Positions 7,414 through 16,265 are shown, counted from the stretch's first letter. The stretch: 64,000 bases of DNA from Ekhidna sp051379705 (GCF_051379705.1 NZ_CP179868.1:1302001-1366000); one strand, 5' to 3'. Numbers and translations are program-made. The notes: generated by a model not told the origin, from the letters alone.

Positions 7414-8106
7414 CTAGATACTCTTGACAAGTCCTCCATCGATTAGGAAGTCTTGTCCTGTTATGTATTCTGATTTATCGCTCGCTAAAAATAGTGTCAG
7501 TTCTGCTACTTCTGCCGGTGTCCCTTGTCTCAACATCGGAATTTGATTAATGATTTTCTGATCTGCCGGATAACTATCAATAAATCCCGGAAGGATATTA
7601 TTCATTCGCAGTTTGCTAGATCCGTACTTGGTAGCAAAGAGCTTTGTATAGGCACTGAGAGCTGTTCGTACGACAGAAGATACTGGGAAACTCAATGATG
7701 GTTCTTTGGCTCCAAATGTCGAAATATTGATGATCGAGCCTCCAGCACTCATGTGTGGAACGACCAATCTTGACGTTCTCACCACATTCATCAGAGCCAA
7801 ATCAATTCCTTCTTTCCACTGCTCATCTGTCAATTCCAGAAGTTCACCTTTTGGTGGATGTCCCGTATTATTTACCACCACATCGATTTGACCATAGGTT
7901 TCAAGTGTTGCATCTACCAAGCGAGTCAGATCTTCTACATTATCTGTAGATCCTTGCACAGCAATACCGCCCAACCTACTCGCCAAATCATGAATCTCCG
8001 AAGAGTGTGATAGAATTGCCAATTGATAACCTTCGCTTGCCAGCTTCTCAGCACAGGCCAATCCCATCCCTTTACTTGCTGCTGTAATAATTGCTACCTG
8101 ACTCAT
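7414..8106 (-). CDS. SDR-family oxidoreductase with altered active site
   Basis: The 230-aa Rossmann-fold short-chain dehydrogenase/reductase carries an N-terminal nucleotide motif TAASKGMG (residues 8-15), NNTG (79-82) and a C-terminal GQDFLIDGG segment. The catalytic Tyr-x3-Lys is missing. In the aligned place (SSVVRTAL, residues 143-150) Ser143 and Arg147 stand where Tyr and Lys are expected. A subgroup of FabG-like SDRs shows S/N-x3-R here, so this may be a conserved variant and not a decayed gene. It follows the lipoprotein gene by 9 bases and is likely cotranscribed with it and the carboxylase. Function is unresolved; classical dehydrogenase activity is doubtful. Confidence 0.85.
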   Translation of the reverse strand: MSQVAIITAASKGMGLACAEKLASEGYQLAILSHSSEIHDLASRLGGIAVQGSTDNVEDLTRLVDATLETYGQIDVVVNNTGHPPKGELLELTDEQWKEGIDLALMNVVRTSRLVVPHMSAGGSIINISTFGAKEPSLSFPVSSVVRTALSAYTKLFATKYGSSKLRMNNILPGFIDSYPADQKIINQIPMLRQGTPAEVAELTLFLASDKSEYITGQDFLIDGGLVKSI

Positions 8107-8115
8107 TTTTCTTTT

Positions 8116-8619
8116 TTACCAATGAAAATTACGATCGTCTACTTTAACATCTTCCGGCACAAAATAATCCACTAGAGTCGTTTGCTTCTTTGTTGTCTGT
8201 GCATGGTTGAATTGAACCACAAGCAGGCTATCTGAAAGCATCTTTATCTTGAAAAGTTTATAATCTTCTTCAATGTTCATCATCTCCGGGATTTGGCTAC
8301 TTTCCAATTTGAGATAATTAAAACCATTTGGATCTCGAGCTAAAGACCATCTTCCTGTCATTGGTTCGCCGCAATCACTTCGTCCAACTGAATTTGTAGC
8401 AAATTCATTATTTAGTCTGAAAGTTTGACGATGAGCTATAAAACAATCGCCCATATTCATCCGTGTTCCATTATTAAACCTTCGTGCAATTTTCCAAGTT
8501 TTCGCAGAGTCACCAGCGAGCAAATATTTTGGATTTCCCGGAAGATCAAATGGTTGCTCAGGTTCGCCTTCACAGGCAAAGAATGCAAGACATATTAGTG
8601 CTCCTAAGATCAAACGCAT
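8116..8619 (-). CDS. Putative lipoprotein, lipocalin-like
   Basis: The 167-aa protein from the ATG at 8619 begins MRLILGALICLAFFAC, a lipoprotein signal with Cys16. The longer frame to 8694 would overlap the carboxylase end and bury the signal, so I reject it. The mature part has AGDSAKTWKIARRFNNG, a middle GRWSL and repeated beta-type strands, the pattern of small lipocalin-like lipoproteins in Bacteroidota. Two cysteines (in DCFIAH and SDCGEP) may pair. It starts 4 bases after the carboxylase stop and ends 9 bases before the SDR gene. Role unknown. Confidence 0.75.
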   Translation of the reverse strand: MRLILGALICLAFFACEGEPEQPFDLPGNPKYLLAGDSAKTWKIARRFNNGTRMNMGDCFIAHRQTFRLNNEFATNSVGRSDCGEPMTGRWSLARDPNGFNYLKLESSQIPEMMNIEEDYKLFKIKMLSDSLLVVQFNHAQTTKKQTTLVDYFVPEDVKVDDRNFHW

Positions 8620-8623
8620 TTTA

Positions 8624-10207
8624 TCAAAGTGGAATATTCCCATGCTTCTTCCTTGGCAGTTTGTCCACCTTATTCTCGAGCATGCTAAACGCACTGATTA
8701 GTTTGGTTCTGGTTTCATTTGGCATGATTACCTCATCCACAAAGCCACGGGCTGCAGCGATATAAGGATTAGCAAACTTCTCTGTGTATTCGTTGATCTT
8801 TTCCTGATGCATGGCGTTTGGATCGTCCGCCTTCTGAATCTCTTTTCTGAAAATAATCTCAGAAGCTCCCTGAGCACCCATTACTGCGATTTCCGCTGTT
8901 GGCCAGGCATAATTCATGTCTGCTCCAATATGCTTCGAGTTCATAACGTCGTAGGCGCCTCCGTATGCTTTTCTTGTAATTACAGAAATCCGCGGAACAG
9001 TCGCTTCGCTAAACGCATAGAGCAGCTTTGCACCATTGGTAATGATCCCGTTCCACTCCTGATCTGTACCCGGAAGAAATCCCGGAACATCTACTAGAAC
9101 CAATAGTGGCACATTGAAGCTATCACAGAACCTAACAAATCTTCCTCCCTTGGTGCTCGAATGTATATCTAAAACACCAGCCATACTCATCGGCTGATTG
9201 GCCACAATACCAATGCTTCGACCCGCAAGCCGCCCGAATCCACATATAATGTTTTCAGCAAAATCTTTATGCACTTCCAGGAAGCTATCCGAATCAATAA
9301 TCCCATTGATCACATCGTGCATATCGTAGGGTTGGTTTGGGTTCTCCGGCATCAAGCTATCCAGCTCTTTACGGGTCTCATCCCCTATCTCATAATCGAG
9401 CCTTGGTGGTTCTTCTTCACAATTGGAAGGAATGTAGCTCATCAGTTGCTTGATCTGGCGTATGCATTCGGCCTCATTGGCACAAGCGAAATGGGTAACT
9501 CCACTTTTGGAAGCATGAGTTTGAGCTCCACCTAACTCCTCGCTTGTTACATCTTCTTGAGTAACCGTCTTTACCACGTTGGGTCCAGTGACAAACATGT
9601 AGCTGCTCTGCTCCACCATGAAGATGAAATCTGTGATTGCCGGAGAGTAAACTGCGCCTCCTGCGCATGGGCCAAGAATTGCAGAGATCTGAGGAACGAC
9701 ACCAGAAGCTAGGGTATTGCGATAAAAAATGTCCGCATATCCACCCAACGAAACCACACCTTCTTGAATACGCGCACCTCCTGAGTCATTCAACCCGATC
9801 ACTGGAGCACCATTTTTCATAGCCATGTCCATGATCTTCACGATTTTCTCAGCAAAGGTTTCAGATAATGAGCCTCCAAAGACCGTAAAATCCTGACTGA
9901 ACACATAAGTAAGACGACCATTGATTGTCCCATATCCTGTTATCACACCATCACCAAGGATTTTTTGTTTATCCATGCCAAAGTCGGTGGCTCGATGGGT
10001 CACAAACTTTCCAATCTCCTCAAAGGATCCTTCATCCAGCAGTAAATCAATACGTTCCCTGGCTGTCAGCTTACCTTTTTCGTGCTGCTTTGCAATTCGA
10101 TCTTCACCTCCACCCTTGAGGGCTTCTTCATTCATCACTTCAAGACGCTCATTCTTTTCAGCGATGGATTGTATGTTGGTTGCGGTTTTGGGTTTCTCTG
10201 TACTCAT
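8624..10207 (-). CDS. Acyl-CoA carboxylase beta subunit (propionyl-CoA carboxylase type)
   Basis: The 527-aa carboxyltransferase subunit is of the PccB/AccD5 type and moves the carboxyl group from carboxybiotin to propionyl- or a related acyl-CoA. Signatures are HEKGKLTARERIDLLLD, VFSQDFTVFGGSLSE, NDSGGARIQEG (first crotonase-like domain, oxyanion loop), ILGPCAGGAVYSPA, and in the second domain DVPGFLPGTDQEWNGII, RKAYGGAYDVM and AVMGAQGASEIIF. Length and motif order are complete. No biotin-carrier or biotin-carboxylase gene lies in the window, so those partners must be elsewhere. It heads the minus-strand set followed closely by a lipoprotein and an SDR. Propionyl-CoA is the most likely substrate in this phylum; methylmalonyl-CoA decarboxylase is the alternative. 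Confidence 0.93.
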   Translation of the reverse strand: MSTEKPKTATNIQSIAEKNERLEVMNEEALKGGGEDRIAKQHEKGKLTARERIDLLLDEGSFEEIGKFVTHRATDFGMDKQKILGDGVITGYGTINGRLTYVFSQDFTVFGGSLSETFAEKIVKIMDMAMKNGAPVIGLNDSGGARIQEGVVSLGGYADIFYRNTLASGVVPQISAILGPCAGGAVYSPAITDFIFMVEQSSYMFVTGPNVVKTVTQEDVTSEELGGAQTHASKSGVTHFACANEAECIRQIKQLMSYIPSNCEEEPPRLDYEIGDETRKELDSLMPENPNQPYDMHDVINGIIDSDSFLEVHKDFAENIICGFGRLAGRSIGIVANQPMSMAGVLDIHSSTKGGRFVRFCDSFNVPLLVLVDVPGFLPGTDQEWNGIITNGAKLLYAFSEATVPRISVITRKAYGGAYDVMNSKHIGADMNYAWPTAEIAVMGAQGASEIIFRKEIQKADDPNAMHQEKINEYTEKFANPYIAAARGFVDEVIMPNETRTKLISAFSMLENKVDKLPRKKHGNIPL

Positions 10208-10320
10208 ATTTCTTTTGAAAACGCCAAAGATAAGGCGAGCAATGGAGAAAGGAGAAATTGAAATTATCTATTGAATAAATCTAAAATCACTCAGCACCAA
10301 TTTGCTATATTGCGGCCGCT

Positions 10321-11262
10321 ATGAACGTTGCGGTTATCGATTTAGGCACAAATACTTTTCATCTTCTTCTGGCCAGAGTGGAAGGTGGCTCACATGAAAT
10401 ATTTCATCGGGAGCGAAAGGCTGTTAAAATTGGCGAAAAAGGAATCAACAAAGGAGAGATTACTCCTGAAGCCTGGACCCGAGCGGTAACTACACTCAAG
10501 GAGTTCAAAGACACCATAGATAAAAATCAAATTGATGAGGTCTTTGCAACGGCTACCAGTGCCATTCGAAACGCTGGGAATGGCGCAAAACTTGTCGAGG
10601 AAATTAAGCGTTTGACAGGAATTGAGATCGAGGTAATTTCCGGCACTCGGGAAGCGGAGCTTATCTACTTTGGCGCAAGTAAAGCACTTGATTTTGGGTC
10701 TGAAAGAAACCTGATTATGGATATTGGTGGTGGCAGTATTGAATTCATCATCGCCGACCAGGACCAAGCCTATTGGATGCAGAGTTTTGAAATAGGTGGT
10801 CAACGACTCGTTGAAAATTTTCATAAATCTGATCCGATTACCGCTTCGGAAATCGAAGAGCTACACACTTATTTTGTGAAGGAACTCAATCCGCTATTGG
10901 ATGCATGTGGCACACACAACCCAACAACTTTGATTGGCTGTTCAGGTACTTTCGACACATTGAGTGATATCTATTCTACGGAGAACAATATCTCAAGAGA
11001 TGAAGACGCTACCGAGTTACCATTTGGTAAGGATGCTTTTAAAGGTATTTACAAAGGATTGATTGAAAAGAATAGAGAACAGCGGTTGGCTATTCCCGGC
11101 ATGATCGAAATGCGGGTAGACATGATTGTTGTCGCATGTGTACTTGTTGACTTCATCGTTGACAAACTAAACCTAAAAGATGTGAGAATTTCTGCCTTCG
11201 CCCTAAAAGAAGGCATCCTCTATCATGTCTTAGACCAGCTTCAGGCAAATACCTCTAATTAG
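10321..11262 (+). CDS. Ppx/GppA family phosphatase
   Basis: The 313-aa ASKHA-fold phosphatase acts on polyphosphate and/or pppGpp. The phosphate loops are clear: VIDLGTNTFHLLLARVEGG at the N-terminus, ATATSAIRNAGNG, SGTREAELIYFGA, MDIGGGSIEFII and GCSGTFDTLSDIY. It is the short, two-domain form without the C-terminal HD-like extension of E. coli Ppx/GppA. It diverges from the carboxylase gene across a 113-base gap. It points to polyphosphate or stringent-response metabolism, but sequence alone does not separate the two activities. Confidence 0.92.
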   Translation: MNVAVIDLGTNTFHLLLARVEGGSHEIFHRERKAVKIGEKGINKGEITPEAWTRAVTTLKEFKDTIDKNQIDEVFATATSAIRNAGNGAKLVEEIKRLTGIEIEVISGTREAELIYFGASKALDFGSERNLIMDIGGGSIEFIIADQDQAYWMQSFEIGGQRLVENFHKSDPITASEIEELHTYFVKELNPLLDACGTHNPTTLIGCSGTFDTLSDIYSTENNISRDEDATELPFGKDAFKGIYKGLIEKNREQRLAIPGMIEMRVDMIVVACVLVDFIVDKLNLKDVRISAFALKEGILYHVLDQLQANTSN

Positions 11263-11318
11263 GTATTGAAAAAGCTTTATAAATTTTTAACTTTTACCAG
11301 ATTAAAAATCTTATCATC

Positions 11319-13004
11319 ATGAAATATCTACTGGGATCAGTATTTCTATTTTTTTCTTCATCAATTCTGGCACAGAATGCTGAATTCGAAAGCATAGTAA
11401 GCGACATCCAAGCAAATCTTATTGAGGTTCAAACCGGTGATGAGACTTATACGCATGAGCTTGAACTAATCGAATATTCAGTACTCAAATACACGTTAGT
11501 TGAGGTTGATGAAAAGGGTAATCGAGACGAGCTGGTGTATGAATTCAATGTGGCTGATTTAGATCCATATGTGGTCAGGGAGGAAACCAAGAAGGACATT
11601 ATCTATCTCAGTCTCACGGTGGATAATGGACAAAAATTCATAAAGCAGTACGAGAATGGTGAGGTGAAAGGATACGATGAGAACATGCTTATGGTAACCA
11701 AAAACATTGATAATGCGAGAATACTTAAAGATCTCATCAAAAAAGCTATTCCACTCGCTGAGGATATCATGAGCAAAAAACTTGCGGTAGATACTTACCC
11801 GGAAATGGAAACTTGGCTAGTCGAACATGTTGTCAATGCAGAAAGTGGTACAAAAACCTACAATCAAACACTCGTAGCTTTAGATGATTTTCCAGGCTAC
11901 TTCAGACTCATCCAAACTGAGATCACAGCAAAGTCATCGAAGGAAATTCAATACATTCTCAATTTAGGTGACATTAATATCAACAGTTTGAAGTTCAACA
12001 TTTCGGGCTCCAGTTTCTCGTTAGACTTTGAGACCAATCGAAAACAGAAGTTGATAAAAGTATTGGAGAGTGGGGCACCAAAAGGGTTCGATGACGAAAT
12101 TGAAATTTTCACAAATAATGTAGAAGAAGCGCGTGACCTTAAAAACATACTTACCAAAGCTGTTCCGCTCGCGGAAGATTTAGTCGAAGGTTCCATTCAG
12201 AAGTTTGAGACTTTGCAGCCTGCACTTGATTTTCTAGGAAAGTATGTTCAAAACATTGATTATGGTGACGAATCAATGGAACAATCAGTAGAAGGAGATT
12301 GCCTCTTGAAAATAACACAGGTTGATGCTGATGCAAAAAGTACAAAAAAAATAACAGCTGAATTCAACCTGATTGATGTGAATGGAAACCTTATAGATTT
12401 TGATGTTACCTCAGGAAAGATGTTTGTTGAATTTGTCACAAAAGAATCTCTGGATCTCTTAAAGATGTCTGAAAATGACGAATTCGACGGATATGATGAT
12501 GAATTGAAGATATATGCTGAGAATATTGAAGTGGCTCGCAGAATAAAAGCAGCATTGGAAGATGCCATCAGAATTTGTGAACGTGATTACATTGATCCAT
12601 TTGCAGACATGGCTGTCGAGCAAAAAATTGCCTGGCTAACCGAAAACATGGATGAGGTGAGAGACGGGGATAAAACGATCACACAAACATTTGAGCGAAT
12701 TGATGACACAGATCCCGAAAAGATTAAGATGACTAAGCTTGAAGTAGATGCGAAAGGTGGGCAGGAAGAAATATTTGAATTCAACTTCACGGACATCAAC
12801 CCAAAGAGTATACAATACAAAATTGGCAGCAAAACTTTGGCCATTTCATTCGAAACGAAGTTTAAAGAAGACATCATCAAGTACTATAAAGACGGTGAAA
12901 TTGAAAACTATCAGGATGGTTTTGACCTAAGCATGACAGATATTGAAGACGCCAGAAACGTAATTTTGGTCTTCAACCAGATCATAGCAGAGCTAAATGA
13001 GTAA
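11319..13004 (+). CDS. Secreted protein of four ~135-residue repeats, function unknown
   Basis: The 561-aa protein has a signal peptide (about residues 1-19, ending SSSILAQN) and then almost nothing but four copies of one module, near 22-150, 162-289, 296-422 and 433-560. Each module has a WL/FL start, a threonine-rich 'GdxtyxQ' strand, a xxDaKg turn, a 'fnxxDIn' strand, a 'gY/FdD' acidic turn and ends in a helix beginning N-I/V-x-x-A-R (residues 129-134, 267-272, 402-407, 541-546) followed by AIPLAED. Spacing is 135-139 residues. It is acidic and probably periplasmic or surface exposed. I do not recognise the family. It could be an adhesin-like or ligand-binding repeat protein, but that is only inference. 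It is 56 bases after the Ppx gene. Confidence 0.85.
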   Translation: MKYLLGSVFLFFSSSILAQNAEFESIVSDIQANLIEVQTGDETYTHELELIEYSVLKYTLVEVDEKGNRDELVYEFNVADLDPYVVREETKKDIIYLSLTVDNGQKFIKQYENGEVKGYDENMLMVTKNIDNARILKDLIKKAIPLAEDIMSKKLAVDTYPEMETWLVEHVVNAESGTKTYNQTLVALDDFPGYFRLIQTEITAKSSKEIQYILNLGDININSLKFNISGSSFSLDFETNRKQKLIKVLESGAPKGFDDEIEIFTNNVEEARDLKNILTKAVPLAEDLVEGSIQKFETLQPALDFLGKYVQNIDYGDESMEQSVEGDCLLKITQVDADAKSTKKITAEFNLIDVNGNLIDFDVTSGKMFVEFVTKESLDLLKMSENDEFDGYDDELKIYAENIEVARRIKAALEDAIRICERDYIDPFADMAVEQKIAWLTENMDEVRDGDKTITQTFERIDDTDPEKIKMTKLEVDAKGGQEEIFEFNFTDINPKSIQYKIGSKTLAISFETKFKEDIIKYYKDGEIENYQDGFDLSMTDIEDARNVILVFNQIIAELNE

Positions 13005-13013
13005 TTTCGCCGC

Positions 13014-14087
13014 ATGAATTTCTCAGCGGAAGAACTAAAGCAATTTGCAACCAAGGTATTTATTAACATCGGCTGCCCTGAAGCAGAAGCTCAGCAGGCT
13101 GCCGATGTTTTGGTTAGCGCCGATCTCAGAGGTGTAGATTCTCATGGAGTAGCCAGACTTTCAGGCTATATACGGTTACATGAAAAGCAACGATTAAATG
13201 CGACACCAAAGATCAAGACCGTACATGAAACCCCATCTACTGCAGTAGTTGATGGAGATCTTGGACTCGGACTTGTGGTCGGTCCCAAGGCCATGAAGTT
13301 AGCAATTGAGAAAGCTAAAAATGTAGGCTCAGGCTGGGTTTCGGTAAAAAATTCTAATCACTATGGCATTGCCGGCTATCATGCGATGATGGCGCTGGAA
13401 GAAGATTGCATTGGCATATCCCTTACCAATGCAAGTCCGCTGGTTTCCCCTACTTTCTCAAAGGAACGGCTACTCGGTACGAATCCGATTTCCATTGCCA
13501 TCCCTACAAAAAATCAACCTCCATTTGTCCTAGACATGGCAACTACTACAGCCGCCAATGGCAAACTTGAGGTACTGCAGCGAAAAGGTATGGATGCGCC
13601 TGAAGGATGGTTACAAAACAAAGAAGGTCACATTACCACTGATGCAAAAGGATTGGTGAAGGGCGGTTCGATGCGACCTTTAGGTGGTGATCGTGAACAT
13701 GGATCACATAAAGGTTATGCACTGGGTGCTGTAGTAGACATCTTGTCGGCGGTCCTCTCTGGAGCTAACTATGGACCATGGGTTCCTCCCTTTGTTGCAT
13801 TCATCGATCCGGCTCCAAATCCCGTTGGGGAAGGCTTGGGTCACTTCTTTGGTGCTATGCGCATTGATGCATTTAGAGATGGAGAAGAATTTAAGTCACA
13901 CATGGATAACTGGATTGAGCGATTTAGAAGCTCGGAGACTGTAAATCCAGGAGATAAAGTTTTGATCCCGGGCGATCCCGAGCGTGAGATGACAGCAGAA
14001 CGGCTCAAAAATGGAATTGATTTGCTGGATCCTGTGGTGGCAGATTTGAAGGAACTCGGCGAAAAATTGGGCGTAAATTTGAGTTAG
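13014..14087 (+). CDS. Ldh family NAD(P)-dependent oxidoreductase
   Basis: The 357-aa protein belongs to the malate/L-lactate/ureidoglycolate/sulfolactate dehydrogenase family, a non-Rossmann NAD(P) fold. Typical motifs are ADLRGVDSHGVARL with the catalytic His, NSNHYGIAGYHAMMA, LLGTNPISIAIP, FVLDMATTT and GHFFGAMRIDAF. There is no signal peptide, so it is cytoplasmic. It starts 9 bases after the repeat protein, so the two may share a transcript. Substrate (malate, lactate, ureidoglycolate or a sugar acid) cannot be fixed from the sequence. Confidence 0.92.
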   Translation: MNFSAEELKQFATKVFINIGCPEAEAQQAADVLVSADLRGVDSHGVARLSGYIRLHEKQRLNATPKIKTVHETPSTAVVDGDLGLGLVVGPKAMKLAIEKAKNVGSGWVSVKNSNHYGIAGYHAMMALEEDCIGISLTNASPLVSPTFSKERLLGTNPISIAIPTKNQPPFVLDMATTTAANGKLEVLQRKGMDAPEGWLQNKEGHITTDAKGLVKGGSMRPLGGDREHGSHKGYALGAVVDILSAVLSGANYGPWVPPFVAFIDPAPNPVGEGLGHFFGAMRIDAFRDGEEFKSHMDNWIERFRSSETVNPGDKVLIPGDPEREMTAERLKNGIDLLDPVVADLKELGEKLGVNLS

Positions 14088-14106
14088 ATACCTAGACATT
14101 AAAATC

Positions 14107-14532
14107 ATGGCTGAGCTTAAAACACAACCCGGTGATCAAAGCGTCAAAGACTTCATTGACTCGATAGAGCCAGAGTGGAAAAGAGATGATGCGCGGCAGT
14201 TGCAAGAACTTTTTGAAAAGGTTACCGGTGAAAAACCGGTGATGTGGGGGGATTCCATCGTTGGTTATGGTAATTACCATTACAAGTATAAAAGCGGACG
14301 CGAAGGTGATTGGTTTTTAGCCGGGTTCTCTCCTCGAAAAACAAGTATGACCATTTACATAGTGGGAGGCTTCGATGGACAAGAAGAACATCTTGAGAAA
14401 CTTGGAAAGCATAAAAAAAGTGTTGGCTGTTTGTATGTGAAGAAGTTGGCTGATATAAACATGAAAGCGGTCGAGCAAATGACTAAAAAGTCCATAGAAA
14501 CGTTGAAGAAACGATATGCGGATTACAATTAG
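14107..14532 (+). CDS. DUF1801 domain protein
   Basis: The 141-aa small cytoplasmic protein has the YdhG-like DUF1801 layout: VKDFIDSIEPEWKRDDARQL near the start, PVMWGDSIVGYGNYHYKY in the centre and a C-terminal helix VEQMTKKSIETLKKRY. The family has a compact alpha/beta fold and is often clustered with stress genes. No enzymatic role is established to my knowledge. It lies 19 bases after the Ldh-type gene and overlaps the next gene by 17 bases, so translation of the two is probably coupled. Confidence 0.9.
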   Translation: MAELKTQPGDQSVKDFIDSIEPEWKRDDARQLQELFEKVTGEKPVMWGDSIVGYGNYHYKYKSGREGDWFLAGFSPRKTSMTIYIVGGFDGQEEHLEKLGKHKKSVGCLYVKKLADINMKAVEQMTKKSIETLKKRYADYN

Positions 14533-14965
14533 TCTTTTTTTACTTGTTTCAACACTATTTTCGTTTTCACAGCGGGTTACATTCGAAGATCCGGATCTCA
14601 CATTCAGCTTTAAGAAGCCCAAAAATTGGGAAGTTTTTGATGATGGATACCTTGTGAAGGTAAGCCCTTCGTCCAAAGATTCTGCAGACATTTATTTTAC
14701 CATTACCTACTTTGAAAATGCACAACCTTTCGGCGAGCTTCCCAGTGCTGAACGAGCTGACAAGACTAAAGATGCAGATTTCACCGAAACCAAAATTGAT
14801 GGAGTCATCGCTAAGCAAAGAGAAAAAATGAATGGCGAGTACATTTTGCATGCCTACTCATTCATGAAGTATGGCCAACGCTTTGAAATCAAAACCTCAA
14901 CACAAGGAGCAAACAATGGCCGTATAATTCGTAGAATTATTAGATCAATCCAAATAAAAAAATAA
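14516..14965 (+). CDS. Small secreted protein, PsbP-like/lipoprotein-like fold
   Basis: The 149-aa protein opens with a signal peptide (MRITISLFLLVSTLFSFSQ, cut near residue 18-20). The mature part reads 'FKKPKNWEVFDDGYLVKVSP', a PsbP/Mog1-like opening where a hydrophobic exported domain begins with a 'kP.nW' strand, and ends with IIRRIIRSIQIKK. No cysteine follows the signal, so it is periplasmic and not lipidated. It overlaps DUF1801 by 17 bases in another frame. Function unknown. Confidence 0.75.
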   Translation: MRITISLFLLVSTLFSFSQRVTFEDPDLTFSFKKPKNWEVFDDGYLVKVSPSSKDSADIYFTITYFENAQPFGELPSAERADKTKDADFTETKIDGVIAKQREKMNGEYILHAYSFMKYGQRFEIKTSTQGANNGRIIRRIIRSIQIKK

Positions 14966-15084
14966 ATTATCCTATTTACCGAATCTTTGGCATAGTTCAC
15001 CGACAATTCAGCGGACCTAACCTAATCTCTCCAACCCCAATCCTATCAGGTAGTTTAATCTATTATCACCTTAATAATTACCTA

Positions 15085-15441
15085 ATGGATTATTTCAGAA
15101 AAGGCTCCGACATACTGCCGGCTGTCATCATGGATTCAGGTTCCAAATCTGCCCTCATCAAAGGCGTTTCACTTTGCGAAGACTTGAAAATATGTAAACA
15201 GATGGCCATGGATATAAAGCAGAATATTGAACGAACACCCTACACAGATCTTAACATCCAGCTAAGTGTTTTCAATACAAAAGCAGCGAGACTGCTTTTC
15301 GACGTATTCAGGGCGGTGAAAAAGTACCGTCCTTCTCTCAATATTCACTGGCTATATGACCAAACAGATGTTGAAATGAAAGAAATGGGAATGGATTATA
15401 GTGAGCTTCTGGAAATGGATTTCGACATTTCTCCAAATTAG
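15085..15441 (+). CDS. SiaC-family regulatory protein (DUF1987), orphan
   Basis: The 118-aa protein resembles SiaC/DUF1987. PAVIMDSGSKSALIKGVSL matches the family's opening 'P.v..d.....i.G.S', followed by FNTKAARLLFDVFRAVKK, HWLYDQTDVEMKEMGMDYSELL (family: W.Yee.DedmlEaGedfa.i) and a final FDI. In Pseudomonas, SiaC is controlled by phosphorylation (SiaB kinase, SiaA phosphatase) and activates the SiaD diguanylate cyclase. None of those partners is nearby here. Its C-terminal stop overlaps the convergent beta-barrel gene in the four bases TTAG. Confidence 0.7.
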   Translation: MDYFRKGSDILPAVIMDSGSKSALIKGVSLCEDLKICKQMAMDIKQNIERTPYTDLNIQLSVFNTKAARLLFDVFRAVKKYRPSLNIHWLYDQTDVEMKEMGMDYSELLEMDFDISPN

Positions 15442-15965
15442 AAGATACCAATGCCTACGCCAGCTCTCAATACCCACGGACTATTGTAAGGTCTGGGTAT
15501 TTCAGATTCATCGTAGAGCACGTTGTAAAGCGCCATCACATTAAAAGAGGCCCTTCCTCCTATCTGTTCAGAGTAACCTGCCCCAATCAAAAGGCTATTG
15601 AAAGCTGATTTATCGGTTTGTTCAGGTGAAAATGAAGTTAAATATTCAAAAGTGAGTCGCTCAAACTCTGCATAGGCAAAGAACTGATTGGTCACATTGA
15701 AGCGGTTAAAAACACTCCATCCAAAATTCGAGAGCGATGTATTTATAGGCTGCTTGATTTTTACATACTGATAGGTAATGCCTATACCTGCTGAATACCG
15801 GTCAGTGATTTTGTATCCAACCTGTGGAAAAATGCTAATGTTGGTTTGATTCGAACTGGTGCTGAACCCGCCGCCACCACCGAAGTAAATTTTATCAGCG
15901 AACTTACTCTGAGCCGAAACACTCAAAGCAAAGACAATAGCTGCTATCGTAGTTAAAAGTTTCAT
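15438..15965 (-). CDS. Outer membrane beta-barrel protein
   Basis: The 175-aa protein has a cleavable signal (MKLLTTIAAIVFALSVSAQ). The mature part is made of alternating aromatic/hydrophobic strands: IYFGGGGGFSTSS, ISIFPQVGYKITDRYSAGIG, a Phe-rich FNRFNVTNQFFAYAEFE and a final VLRAGVGIGIF ending in an aromatic residue, the usual last strand of an outer-membrane barrel. Size fits an eight-strand OmpX/OmpW-like barrel. It lies 3 bases downstream of the divIC-like gene. Ligand unknown. Confidence 0.8.
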   Translation of the reverse strand: MKLLTTIAAIVFALSVSAQSKFADKIYFGGGGGFSTSSNQTNISIFPQVGYKITDRYSAGIGITYQYVKIKQPINTSLSNFGWSVFNRFNVTNQFFAYAEFERLTFEYLTSFSPEQTDKSAFNSLLIGAGYSEQIGGRASFNVMALYNVLYDESEIPRPYNSPWVLRAGVGIGIF

Positions 15966-15968
15966 CTT

Positions 15969-16265
15969 CTATTTTACGACAATGTAAAGATCCTCGTTGG
16001 GTTTTTTCATGAGATACTTCTCACGAGCCATTTTTTCCAACAAATTCGGATTGTTGTTCAAAGCTGCCTGATCATTTTTTACTTCAAGGATTTTATCCTG
16101 ATAAAACTGACGAGCTTGCTCTAATTCTGCCTTTTTACCGGAAAGCTCTGACTGCAAAAACAAATCGTTGCTGTCTACAAAAGCCATCCATACAATAAAG
16201 AATAGAGTCGCGAGAACATAAAAGTTCTTCAAGAAAGGTGGGATACGGTTCAATAAGTCTTTCAT
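15969..16265 (-). CDS. DivIC/FtsB family septum formation initiator
   Basis: The 98-aa bitopic protein has a short cytoplasmic N-terminus, one transmembrane helix (about residues 15-30, FYVLATLFFIVWMAF), a periplasmic coiled coil (about 38-70, KKAELEQARQFYQDKILEVK) and the conserved end LEKMAREKYLMKKPNEDLYIV. This is the architecture of FtsB/DivIC, the small divisome subunit that pairs with FtsL and recruits later septal enzymes. It sits just upstream of the barrel gene and 84 bases after a membrane-protein gene. Confidence 0.9.
   Translation of the reverse strand: MKDLLNRIPPFLKNFYVLATLFFIVWMAFVDSNDLFLQSELSGKKAELEQARQFYQDKILEVKNDQAALNNNPNLLEKMAREKYLMKKPNEDLYIVVK

Noticed and set aside
7706..7949. 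Short plus-strand ORFs inside the SDR gene
   Set aside because: They are antisense to a clear SDR frame and have no independent support.
9269..10274. Several plus-strand ORFs within the acyl-CoA carboxylase gene
   Set aside because: They are shadows on the opposite strand of a strong coding gene, with Cys/Ser/Pro-rich spurious translations.
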